A stretch of DNA of 64,000 nt. Source: UBA1672 sp050633325 (GTDB lineage Bacteria > Pseudomonadota > Alphaproteobacteria > Micavibrionales > Micavibrionaceae). Position numbers and translations under genes: made by a program. The notes under the pieces are model-generated. The model worked only from the letters and a program-made list of their open reading frames with translations, had not been told where the DNA came from and did not search any database. Below, piece after piece: positions 49,439 to 57,434 of this stretch (position 1 is its first letter; the number at the start of each line of letters is the position of its first letter). The DNA lies in contig JBOEGH010000008.1 of the NCBI GenBank assembly GCA_050633325.1, positions 62,001 to 126,000 on the forward strand, given 5' to 3'.

Positions 49439-50596
49439 TTATGATCCGGTGCTAGAAGAAAGTAATAAATAAGCGCGTCGATCAATAGCCCCTTCTTCAA
49501 AGGCAAGAGCAGCAGATTGTTCCATGCTTTGCCCATATTGTGATAGCATTCTTTGTATTTCATTCGGCCATTTTGTGAAGTGCATATCCATAAGCTTTTC
49601 TCTGACCTCATCAGGGAACTTCATCCATTCGCGAACACCACAACGACCGCCACCAATCCTCGCCACCAATGCTTGTGTAACTATCAAGCGTAACGTTTCG
49701 ATAAGTGCGACCGCACGTTCTTCACGTTCGTTCATCTCATAAGTTGAGAGCATACGCTGAACTGTATTTGCGACGCCTAATGTGTGAGTGGTGGTATATA
49801 CGGCATGTCCGGTTTGTGCGGCCTCAATCGAAGCATTTATTGTTTCGCGGTCACGCGCCTCACCAACCAGAATAACCTCTGGTTTTCTACGTAAAGCATT
49901 TCTTATCCCGTGTGCGAAATCTGGTAGGTGTCTGGGAATTTCTGTTTGCGCAACTAATGAGCGCGGGCTGTCGACTGTATCATAAACGAATTCAATAGGT
50001 GATTCGTATGTCAGCATTTTACCGCAACCTCTTGGTCGCTCCAAAAGCATTCTGTTCCCGGCTGCAAGCAATGTACTTTTACCAGATCCTGTTGGTCCTG
50101 TTATAACGACCAAACCTTGTCTTGGTGCCCATGAATCTCTGATTTCTTGCTCTATTGAAAGGTCGTCCATCGTTGGGGGGTCGCTGGGTAATGTACGTAA
50201 AGTGATCTGCGCGCCGTCACGACCTTTGGATAGGATGGCGGTAATATTTACACGAAACCTCATTCTGGTATATCTGTCAGGGCGTATTTCATAGGATATG
50301 TCCAAATCCTTTGCCGAGGCAAGTCTGGCTTGTGCTTCTGCGCCATAGATTTTTTCAAGGAATACGGCCATATCGGCGGCATCAATTGTACGGAATGTTC
50401 CGGGATACAACTCCCCACCGATATCGTTATATACGGCGCGTTCGCTTTGTATCGTTATATCTGATGAGTTTTGCTTTACACACCACAAAAGGAATTTGTC
50501 GACATCTTCGGCCGCAAATCTTTGTGGTTCATCAGGCCACGTTTGTGCATGATTATCTTCGGCCTTAACAAGGCTTACCGGCTTGCGGGCTTCCAT
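49439..50596 (-). CDS. dotB: T4BSS ATPase DotB
   Basis: The 385-residue secretion ATPase is of the PilT/VirB11-related class and is cytoplasmic and hexameric. The N-terminal domain has the DITIQSERAVYNDIGGELYP region. Walker A is VITGPTGSGKSTLLAAGN at about residue 170, and Walker B is EVILVGEARDRETINAS at about residue 243. The His box TGHAVYTTTHT follows. DotB docks on DotO to energise transport. The start overlaps the dotC stop region by 22 bp, and dotD-dotC-dotB is the Legionella order. Confidence 0.95.
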   Translation of the reverse strand: MEARKPVSLVKAEDNHAQTWPDEPQRFAAEDVDKFLLWCVKQNSSDITIQSERAVYNDIGGELYPGTFRTIDAADMAVFLEKIYGAEAQARLASAKDLDISYEIRPDRYTRMRFRVNITAILSKGRDGAQITLRTLPSDPPTMDDLSIEQEIRDSWAPRQGLVVITGPTGSGKSTLLAAGNRMLLERPRGCGKMLTYESPIEFVYDTVDSPRSLVAQTEIPRHLPDFAHGIRNALRRKPEVILVGEARDRETINASIEAAQTGHAVYTTTHTLGVANTVQRMLSTYEMNEREERAVALIETLRLIVTQALVARIGGGRCGVREWMKFPDEVREKLMDMHFTKWPNEIQRMLSQYGQSMEQSAALAFEEGAIDRRAYLLLSSSTGS

Positions 50597-51438
50597 GATT
50601 CTGCTCCAGTCATAAGCTCAGGGACACCTGTGATTTGAACAGCGCGATCGCCAATACGCATTTCATCACCACCGCCTGTAACGCCGCGGTCAACTTGAAG
50701 TGCATAAGGTGGAGAGATCATACCCTGAGCCAAAAGCATACGGTAACGAATCATTCCTTGGAAGTCAGATTCCAAGCGCGCAAGATCTTCTTTGAAGATA
50801 TCGTTTGCTTGCTGCCATCCATGATCCCAGCCTTTAGTGGAGTATTCTACCCATAATTCACGCTCTTCATCATTTTGCGGAACAAGAATGTCCGGTGGAG
50901 GCATTACCTCACCCCATTCACGCTCAAGATACGCATGCCATGTTCTTGGCGCAGACACGATGCGAGCATTACGGATAATATTGTAAATTTTATCTGACAC
51001 GGCGGCCGTTTGACCATCAATATCAATCAACATTGAATTCATAGATTCAGTAACAACCGGAGGCTCTATCAGGAATCCTGAAGGAGCTGAAATCAAAAGC
51101 TGGCTGAAATTAAAAACTTTATTTAAGTAGCGTTTACGAAGGTCAAGCTCTTGTCTTATCTCGAATGTTCGTTTTGCCAAACCACCACGCGCACCAAATG
51201 AAATTGCTGCTTCTCTTAGTGCTTCTGCTCTGATATCGAATGGAAGTTCTTCATTTTGAACTTGTTCATCTACCGCTTCGTAAGCGTAAATATCTTCAAG
51301 CTCAATGGGCTGCTCTTCTGCTGTTGTTATTGGTTCTTCTTTGTCAGTCGGCAACACAGCATGTGCAGAATTTATAGTAATGAAAGTACCTGACGCAGCA
51401 AGGATTGCGCACATACTTGTTGTTAAAAGAAAACGCAT
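50575..51438 (-). CDS. dotC: T4BSS core protein DotC
   Basis: The protein has 287 residues with an N-terminal hydrophobic signal (RFLLTTSMCAILAASGTFIT, cleavage near AHAV). DotC features are the DIRAEALREAAISFGARGGL helix, RTWHAYLEREWGE and MISPPYALQVDRGVTGGGDE. In Legionella DotC is a lipoprotein that, with DotD, targets DotH to the outer membrane; here no lipobox Cys is evident at the cleavage site, so it may be soluble or anchored through partners. Between dotD and dotB on the minus strand. Confidence 0.92.
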   Translation of the reverse strand: MRFLLTTSMCAILAASGTFITINSAHAVLPTDKEEPITTAEEQPIELEDIYAYEAVDEQVQNEELPFDIRAEALREAAISFGARGGLAKRTFEIRQELDLRKRYLNKVFNFSQLLISAPSGFLIEPPVVTESMNSMLIDIDGQTAAVSDKIYNIIRNARIVSAPRTWHAYLEREWGEVMPPPDILVPQNDEERELWVEYSTKGWDHGWQQANDIFKEDLARLESDFQGMIRYRMLLAQGMISPPYALQVDRGVTGGGDEMRIGDRAVQITGVPELMTGAESWKPASR

Positions 51439-51452
51439 ATTAAAAAACCTTT

Positions 51453-51971
51453 CTAACCACCAATCCCAGAATTAGGCGTATAATAGATTTCAACCATACG
51501 GGTTTGTGCATCGACTTTAATGTCACCACGCATTCCAAGCTGTAGCCCAATATCACGTAGTACATCTACTACTCTAGTATTTTCCGCATCTATTGAGACT
51601 ACTGGTTGAATTGCCGGCTCTCCACCAAGGACGAGGAAGCCATATCCAGCACGATCAGCGAGGGTTTTCGCAATTGGTTCAATTGGACCAACCCAGTTAA
51701 CCGTTATCGTTCTTCTCAGCTCTGTAGGAACGTCACCAATAGGGGACATAGCAGAAGCAGGAGTTCTTGCCTTTTCAACTGCGGCCAGTGTTTCAAGAGC
51801 GACTGACGCGCGATCGGCTGAAGATGCAAGCATGGATGAAACTGTGTCTGGTGAGGCAACAATTTGCGGACTACCGCTACTAAATTTTGATTGTGTGCTG
51901 CTAGAGGTGGTACATCCAGATGTAAATGTTAGGCCGAATAACAAAGGAAAGATAAGAAATTTACGATACAT
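51453..51971 (-). CDS. dotD: T4BSS lipoprotein DotD
   Basis: The protein has 172 residues with a clear lipobox (FGLTFTSGCTTSSS, Cys at about residue 20). The C-terminal domain resembles secretin N-domains: ITVNWVGPIEPIAKTLADRA, then PVVSIDAENTRVVDVLRDIG and TRMVEIYY. DotD of Legionella has this N0/N1-like fold and assists DotH. It starts the dotDCB gene string, after a 188-bp gap from the transglycosylase gene upstream. Confidence 0.93.
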   Translation of the reverse strand: MYRKFLIFPLLFGLTFTSGCTTSSSTQSKFSSGSPQIVASPDTVSSMLASSADRASVALETLAAVEKARTPASAMSPIGDVPTELRRTITVNWVGPIEPIAKTLADRAGYGFLVLGGEPAIQPVVSIDAENTRVVDVLRDIGLQLGMRGDIKVDAQTRMVEIYYTPNSGIGG

Positions 51972-52159
51972 ATTTAAAACCCTAATACTAAAGACAAGTT
52001 AGTCTATTGGAAATACTAGACAAATTTACGAAGCAAATCAAGAATAACTGTCATTATTATCTTTGTTTATTGACGTTTTTTTCGAAAAATCAAAATATAT
52101 ACGACCTGTTTTGTTATTAAATATACGGCAAATGTCACACTGAGCTTGCGCTGTAAAGG

Positions 52160-52576
52160 TTACCTCTTTGTTTTTAGGAGTCCATATTTTTCCATCAAAT
52201 TTAATACGCGTTTTTTATATTTTTTACCATATTTAGGGGTTCGAGAGTGATAATGCGTCATTGCTTTTGATAAACTGCGTGTTTCTTCTATGTGTCCACG
52301 TAAAATCCATGCTGCTACATTGACATTTGTGCATGCGTTGTCTCGAACTCTCTTATGTGCCACGTTGTGACTAACATTCCACTTCTTCGCTAGTTCTGGA
52401 ATCCATAATGTGTTGATTTGCATTGGCCCTAAATCAAAGGATCCATTTTTATTTTCAACTTGCTGTCCGACTTTGCCGCCTTCGGCTTTATATATTCCTG
52501 CTAATAGCGCTGGTGGTACTTCGTGTGTTTGGGATGCTATCATCATGCATGCTGCTAGTACTTTGGTGGCGGCCAA
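52160..52576 (-). CDS. Lytic transglycosylase (SLT) of the secretion locus
   Basis: The protein has 138 residues. It shows the SLT/VirB1-type lysozyme-like fold: EVPPALLAGIYKAEGG with the catalytic Glu, then GSFDLGPMQINTLWIPEL and NVAAWILRGH, followed by MTHYHSRTPKYGKKYKKRVL. Enzymes of this type open the peptidoglycan so that a secretion apparatus can be built (VirB1, R64 PilT). The N-terminus is weakly hydrophobic and lacks a convincing signal peptide from this ATG. It is upstream of dotD in the same orientation and so belongs to the T4BSS. Confidence 0.85.
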   Translation of the reverse strand: MAATKVLAACMMIASQTHEVPPALLAGIYKAEGGKVGQQVENKNGSFDLGPMQINTLWIPELAKKWNVSHNVAHKRVRDNACTNVNVAAWILRGHIEETRSLSKAMTHYHSRTPKYGKKYKKRVLNLMEKYGLLKTKR

Positions 52577-52646
52577 TGATTATCTCCAAGGTTAGTATGT
52601 AACCAAACTATACGATATGGATAGAAGCATAATAATGTATGCTATG

Positions 52647-53570
52647 TCACTTTTTTTTGTAAAAGGACATTGGTGTAGTTGGTTGGTCATCGTTTGGCAG
52701 TACGTCTTCTTCTACATTTTTTGTTTGTGATTCTTCGAATAGAGCGGCTACGTCTTCCTCGGCATTCTCCGTGGTGTAATTCGAGGTTTCTGATGATGCT
52801 TCTTGTGCTAATCCAAACAGTAACGATACCCGGTTTTCAAATAAATTCCATATATGTTCTATTTGTTGTTTATTGCTTTGTGGTTGGTTTTCGCTTTGGC
52901 CGATTTCTGTGATTCTGCTGATTTCTTGCATATAGCAAGATGAATATAAATCAATGAGTGTCTTTAAGATTCTTATCTCTGCAGTTTTTCTGTCTTTGTC
53001 ATTTAGTGTATCACCCAGTAAATGTGACCTTATCTGGGTGGTTCTTACCCCCATCTTTTCCGAGACGTTTTGTATCATTCTGGATGGGTTAAGTCCGAAA
53101 GAGAATGTTGAAACCGCATTTATCAGTGGCAGGAATACACTTATATATATTAGGTCGGTTGTGTGCTTAGGTGAGAGGGATGGCTTGTCTTTGTTCTCTG
53201 GGTACGCATCGGTTAGGTTGATTATGGGCGCGTAATTTTCCGAAAATATCAATAGAGCGTTGATAGCACCTGTAATTTGTTTCAAGTCTTTATCTGTAGG
53301 TGATGCTTTTGTTCTCTCATAGTGTGAGGCAATTATTTTGCTGGATAGTGATGATAGTAGTAAGTGTAAATCGGGGTTTTCTGAGTTGGAATCATTTATC
53401 TCAAGCGCATCTTTTATGTAATCATTACTTTTAACTGTCAGAGCAAGTAATTTCTCCATTTCTTGTGTTATACTTTCCTCATCTTCAGCTTTGCAATTTT
53501 CGATTATTGTGCGAACTAAGGGGAGGCCTATATCAGGCAAAACAGATGATATAAATGTCGATTGTTCCAT
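52647..53570 (-). CDS. Unknown protein between isomerase and transglycosylase genes of the T4BSS
   Basis: The protein has 307 residues, soluble, acidic and mostly helical; no signal peptide or membrane segment. The first 240 residues look folded (FISSVLPDIGLPLVRTIIEN, YISVFLPLINAVSTFSFGL), and the last 60 are acidic, Glu/Asp/Gln-rich, ending PMSFYKKK. I do not recognise a domain. It is flanked on the same strand by the DsbC-like gene and the transglycosylase of the dotDCB operon, so a cytoplasmic chaperone or accessory role in secretion is an inference from position. Confidence 0.6.
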   Translation of the reverse strand: MEQSTFISSVLPDIGLPLVRTIIENCKAEDEESITQEMEKLLALTVKSNDYIKDALEINDSNSENPDLHLLLSSLSSKIIASHYERTKASPTDKDLKQITGAINALLIFSENYAPIINLTDAYPENKDKPSLSPKHTTDLIYISVFLPLINAVSTFSFGLNPSRMIQNVSEKMGVRTTQIRSHLLGDTLNDKDRKTAEIRILKTLIDLYSSCYMQEISRITEIGQSENQPQSNKQQIEHIWNLFENRVSLLFGLAQEASSETSNYTTENAEEDVAALFEESQTKNVEEDVLPNDDQPTTPMSFYKKK

Positions 53571-53586
53571 ATTAAGCCTAATAGAG

Positions 53587-53626
53587 TATCAAGACGACGC
53601 CTTTAGTGTTAGGTGTCGTCCTGATA
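53587..53626. other. Imperfect palindrome between the DsbC-like and 307-residue genes
   Basis: GACGACGCCT (53593-53602) pairs with AGGTGTCGTC (53611-53620), one G-T wobble, with TATCA/TGATA flanking arms separated from it by single unpaired bases. The hairpin has an 8-base loop. It lies 16 bp after the DsbC-like stop and just before the next gene on the same strand. No T-run follows on either strand, so it is more likely an mRNA processing or stability element than a strong terminator. Confidence 0.5.
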
Positions 53627-53641
53627 TAGTATGTTTAAGTA

Positions 53642-54511
53642 TTATGTGCGTGCACCAAGGTCACTTATCAGTGCTTCTATGTCTTTGACCTTGCCGCGGA
53701 TGATTTTAACTTTGTCGTCTTTACCGCGGTAAACAATTAATGGTGTTACATTAAGTTTCCAAGATTGCATAATGGACAGGTTTCTTTGAACACCTTGTTG
53801 ATTGATCTCTTGTTTTGCGGGTAAAGCATTGCGGTCACCCTCAAGGTGGCGCCACCATACTTGTGACGGTGCAGGAGTGGCAAGAAGGAAAGCAGCTTGC
53901 GCACGTGTTTCTTCCTTAAATCCTACAGGTATTAGTCTTACCTGAACGCGACCGGCATCTATTTGCGGTTTCATTGTGCGCATCATTTCATGACAATGCG
54001 GGCATTGTGGATCTACAAAACTGTAAAATACAGGCGTTCCTGCTTGCCCTACCGGAATCCAGTTGCTGTTTTCTATGTCCCAGAATAATTGTTCTGATGG
54101 TGTTTTAAATTCGTATTTTTGTGTTTTTGCGGTATCTGTAACCTTGCCCGGAGCGTCCTCAGCAAGTGTGTCTAGTAATTCACCACCGCTTTGCGCGCGC
54201 AGACGGCTAACTTGCTTAATGGTTACTGCCTGGCCTTTTTCATTAAATAATATTCCTGAAATAAATCCGCCATTATTCGGTAGTACATAGAAGTACTGTT
54301 CTTTCCCGTTCTTGATGGCAACCCATCCTTCAACGTCAAAGTCTTTCCCAAGAAATCGTACTTGTGCACCTTCATTTACAAGGTTTTTAAGAGGAGCAGG
54401 AAGTTCCGGTAATAATGTATTGTCCTGTGCGATTGATGCACCTGATCCCATAATAGTGCAAGCGGCGATAAACGTTAATAGTTTACGTTTCACTGAATTT
54501 GTTGTTGTCAT
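53642..54511 (-). CDS. DsbC/DsbG-like periplasmic disulfide isomerase
   Basis: The protein has 289 residues. The N-terminal signal peptide (LLTFIAACTIMGSGASIAQD) is followed by a dimerisation-type domain and a thioredoxin fold with the active site FVDPQCPHCHEMMRTM at about residues 168-183. The terminal part includes the cis-Pro strand (NVTPLIVYRG). It probably shuffles disulfides in exported subunits. It is the most upstream gene of the minus-strand dotDCB arm, and the five secreted paralogues and DotO-neighbour protein have several conserved Cys, so a dedicated folding role is plausible. Confidence 0.85.
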   Translation of the reverse strand: MTTTNSVKRKLLTFIAACTIMGSGASIAQDNTLLPELPAPLKNLVNEGAQVRFLGKDFDVEGWVAIKNGKEQYFYVLPNNGGFISGILFNEKGQAVTIKQVSRLRAQSGGELLDTLAEDAPGKVTDTAKTQKYEFKTPSEQLFWDIENSNWIPVGQAGTPVFYSFVDPQCPHCHEMMRTMKPQIDAGRVQVRLIPVGFKEETRAQAAFLLATPAPSQVWWRHLEGDRNALPAKQEINQQGVQRNLSIMQSWKLNVTPLIVYRGKDDKVKIIRGKVKDIEALISDLGART

Positions 54512-54705
54512 TTGTGCACGAGCCTTTCATCGATCAATCATTACTTAATTCGCACGATAACTGCAATCTGTTACTAAGTACAATTTTTTTTTCTAATCTG
54601 CTTAATTTTGCCGAATGTGCGTTAAATTTATAATATTATCCACAGCGATAAATGATGATTCTATTCAAAAACTGCTTTATATTTATATTTCACTATGTTA
54701 AAGCG

Positions 54706-54734
54706 TTGCGCAAGGTTGTTGGGACTAGTAATAT
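54706..54734 (+). promoter_or_regulatory. Candidate promoter of acpP
   Basis: TTGCGC (54706-54711) and TAATAT (54729-54734) are separated by exactly 17 bp and lie about 55 bases before the acpP ATG. The rest of the 277-bp gap between the DsbC-like gene and acpP is AT-rich with nothing else of note. AAGGTAAGGA provides the ribosome site. Confidence 0.45.
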
Positions 54735-54788
54735 GTCCTCTCATTCGCTATAAGATTAAAACAAGTTTTAAAAAGGTAAGGAATTAAC

Positions 54789-55028
54789 ATGAGTGACATC
54801 GCTGAACGCGTTAAAAAAATCGTTGTAGAACATTTGGGCGTAGAAGATGACAAAGTTGTCGAAGCGGCAAGTTTCATTGATGATCTGGGTGCAGACTCTT
54901 TGGATACAGTTGAATTGGTAATGGCGTTTGAAGAGGAATTCAGTATTGATATCCCTGATGATGCAGCTAAAGACATTCAAACTGTTGGCGATGCTGTAAA
55001 CTTCATCGGAAAAAATTCTGGTGAGTAA
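54789..55028 (+). CDS. acpP: Acyl carrier protein
   Basis: The 79-residue acidic four-helix protein carries the growing acyl chain in fatty acid synthesis. The phosphopantetheine site is Ser37 in LGADSLDTVELVMAFEEEF, the strictly conserved motif. It is of the expected length and start, has a strong ribosome site, and is upstream of fabF as in most bacteria. Acyl-ACP from this protein also feeds lipid A synthesis. Confidence 0.97.
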   Translation: MSDIAERVKKIVVEHLGVEDDKVVEAASFIDDLGADSLDTVELVMAFEEEFSIDIPDDAAKDIQTVGDAVNFIGKNSGE

Positions 55029-55075
55029 TTTTTAAGGTGCATTTTTGCAGATCTTAAATATAAATAATTTATTTC

Positions 55076-55091
55076 AGCCCGCTTGCGGGCT
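55076..55091 (+). terminator. GC-rich hairpin between acpP and fabF
   Basis: AGCCCG (55076-55081) and CGGGCT (55086-55091) form a 6-bp stem closing a CTTG loop, with the loop bases able to pair once more. Only a weak T-stretch follows (gcatttta). It probably attenuates read-through so that acpP is expressed above fabF, or protects the acpP mRNA 3' end. Confidence 0.5.
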
Positions 55092-55135
55092 GTGATGCAT
55101 TTTAGAGTAATAATCAAAATATATAGGATGGTAAT

Positions 55136-56407
55136 ATGAAACGTGTTGTTGTAACCGGAATGGGTATGGTTTCTCCGCTTGGATATGGTGTTGAGCATAA
55201 TTGGAATGCAATCACAAACGGGCAAAGCGGTATCAAGAAAATTGAAGATTTTGACGTTTCTGATATTACCTCCAGAATTGCCGGTATTATTCCAAAGACA
55301 AAGGATGAAAACCCGCAAAATGGCGAATTTAATGCCGATCTTTTCTTGCACCCGAAAGAACAACGTAAAGTCGATGTATTTATCACTTATGGGATAGCGG
55401 CTGCACAAGAGGCGATCGAAGATGCGGGCTGGATGCCAACTGATGAAGAAAGTTTGGATCGTACTGGGGTTTTAATCGGATCAGGTATTGGTGGTCTTGA
55501 TGAAATCTATAAGACATCAACATTGATGAATGAACGCGGCCCACGTCGTATTTCTCCGTTTTTTGTGCCAGCGGCTTTGATTAATCTTACCTCTGGTCAT
55601 GTTTCAATTAAATATGGGTTTAGAGGGCCAAACCACTCTGTGGTAACGGCGTGCGCAACAGGAACTCATGCAATTGGTGATGCGGCGCGTCTTGTTGCTT
55701 TGGGTGATGCGGATGTTATGATTGCAGGTGGTGCAGAGGGAGCGGTGTGTCGCCTTGGTGTGGCAGGATTCGCAGCGGCAAGAGCGTTGACAACAGGATA
55801 TAATGATCGTCCGACTGAGGCATCTCGACCATGGGATCGTGATCGTGATGGGTTCGTAATCGGTGAAGGCGCAGGTATTGTAGTGTTGGAAGAATATGAA
55901 CATGCAAAAGCGCGTGGCGCAAAAATTTACGGTGAAGTAGTAGGTTATGGATTGTCTGGTGATGCGCATCATATCACTTCACCTGCACCTGGTGGTAATG
56001 GCGGTTACCGTGCAATGGAAGCTGCACTAAAACGTGCAAATCTAAATCCTGAAGATGTTGATTATATTAATGCGCATGGTACATCTACTCCGATGGGTGA
56101 TGGTATCGAATTCGGTGCGGTTAAGCGTTTGTTTTCTAATGCTTTGGATAGTGTTTCTATGTCATCTACTAAATCTGCTATTGGGCATTTATTGGGTGCA
56201 GCGGGCGCGGTTGAGGCAATCTATGGCCTTAAAGCTGCGCAAACTGGTGTTATTCCACCAACGCTTAATCTTGATAATCCATCTGATGATTGTCAGGGTA
56301 TGGATTTAGTTCCTAAAGTCGCCAAAGAGAAGAAGGTTAATACCGTTCTATCTAACTCCTTTGGTTTTGGTGGTACTAATGCATCACTTGTATTCCGTAA
56401 CGTTTAG
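55136..56407 (+). CDS. fabF: 3-oxoacyl-[acyl-carrier-protein] synthase II
   Basis: The 423-residue condensing enzyme adds two-carbon units from malonyl-ACP. The active Cys is in VVTACATGTHAIGDA (about residue 172), with the two catalytic His in NAHGTSTPMGD (about 313) and KSAIGHLLGAAGA (about 350). N-terminal RRVVVTGMGMVSPLG-like sequence (here KRVVVTGMGMVSPLG) and C-terminal NSFGFGGTNASLVF confirm the full length. mltG follows at 15 bp. Confidence 0.97.
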   Translation: MKRVVVTGMGMVSPLGYGVEHNWNAITNGQSGIKKIEDFDVSDITSRIAGIIPKTKDENPQNGEFNADLFLHPKEQRKVDVFITYGIAAAQEAIEDAGWMPTDEESLDRTGVLIGSGIGGLDEIYKTSTLMNERGPRRISPFFVPAALINLTSGHVSIKYGFRGPNHSVVTACATGTHAIGDAARLVALGDADVMIAGGAEGAVCRLGVAGFAAARALTTGYNDRPTEASRPWDRDRDGFVIGEGAGIVVLEEYEHAKARGAKIYGEVVGYGLSGDAHHITSPAPGGNGGYRAMEAALKRANLNPEDVDYINAHGTSTPMGDGIEFGAVKRLFSNALDSVSMSSTKSAIGHLLGAAGAVEAIYGLKAAQTGVIPPTLNLDNPSDDCQGMDLVPKVAKEKKVNTVLSNSFGFGGTNASLVFRNV

Positions 56408-56422
56408 GTCTTTGTTTACAGT

Positions 56423-57433
56423 ATGAAACTGTTATTAAGGATATTACTAGGCGGATTTGTTCTGTTGTCTACTGTGGGGCTTCTTGGTGTGTCTGGCGGT
56501 GCGTGGTGGGCACATCAAAAATTTAATATGCCTGGTCTAGTTGACCACAGCGTTACTATTACTGTTCCTCGTGGTGCGAATATTGGTGGTGTGGCGGACA
56601 TACTGCTTAATAAAGATTTGATAGATACGCCAATTGTGTTCATTTATGGCGGTAAAATCACAGAACAAGCAAGTAAGATTAAGGCGGGTGAGTATGAAAT
56701 TCCTGCTTATTCATCTATGCAGGAAATACTTAATATTTTGGAATCCGGGAAAGTTATTCAACGTCAAATAACCATCCGTGAAGGCCTTACTAATTGGGAG
56801 GTGAAGCAGCTTTTACTAGCCCATGCCGGTCTGGCCAAAGCTGAGGAGTTTAAAATGAAGGTGGAAGGCATGTATTTGCCTGAAACTTATAGCTATCAAA
56901 AGGGGGATAGTGCGGTTGATATCATGAATCGTATGAATATTGCTCTGGACAAAGTTTTAAATGATGCATGGGAAAATCGTAAACCTGACTTGCCATTGAA
57001 AAATAAAGAAGAGGCTCTGGTATTGGCCTCTATTATTGAAAAAGAGACTGCCATAGGAATGGAGCGCAGAAAAGTTGCCGGCGTATTTATAAATCGTTTG
57101 CGTAAGGGAATGTTGTTGCAAACTGATCCAACGGTTATTTATGCTCATACTTTGGGTAAACATAAAAATGATGGTAAGGGGCCACTTGGCCGTAGGTTGC
57201 TTACTAAAGATTTAAAGATCGATTCGCCTTATAATACCTATAAATATGCGGGGCTTCCTCCGGGGCCTATTGCCAATGCAGGCAAGGCATCGATTGAGGC
57301 GGCATTAAATCCCGAAGAACATAAGTATATTTACTTTGTGGCCGATGGCAGTGGTGGGCATGCATTCTCTAAAACATTGTCCGAGCATAATCGTAACGTG
57401 GCCAAATGGCGTAAGATCCGTAAGGGTAAGTAG
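56423..57433 (+). CDS. mltG: Endolytic murein transglycosylase MltG
   Basis: The 336-residue protein is anchored in the inner membrane by LLLRILLGGFVLLSTVGLLG near the N-terminus. It cleaves nascent peptidoglycan strands to set their length. The YceG domain shows IKAGEYEIPAYSSMQEIL (a LysM-like subdomain) and the catalytic region VLASIIEKETAIGMERRKVA with the conserved Glu. LLQTDPTVIYA and YNTYKYAGLPPGPIANAG are further signatures. acpP-fabF-mltG is a standard alphaproteobacterial operon. Confidence 0.95.
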   Translation: MKLLLRILLGGFVLLSTVGLLGVSGGAWWAHQKFNMPGLVDHSVTITVPRGANIGGVADILLNKDLIDTPIVFIYGGKITEQASKIKAGEYEIPAYSSMQEILNILESGKVIQRQITIREGLTNWEVKQLLLAHAGLAKAEEFKMKVEGMYLPETYSYQKGDSAVDIMNRMNIALDKVLNDAWENRKPDLPLKNKEEALVLASIIEKETAIGMERRKVAGVFINRLRKGMLLQTDPTVIYAHTLGKHKNDGKGPLGRRLLTKDLKIDSPYNTYKYAGLPPGPIANAGKASIEAALNPEEHKYIYFVADGSGGHAFSKTLSEHNRNVAKWRKIRKGK

Positions 57434-57434
57434 G

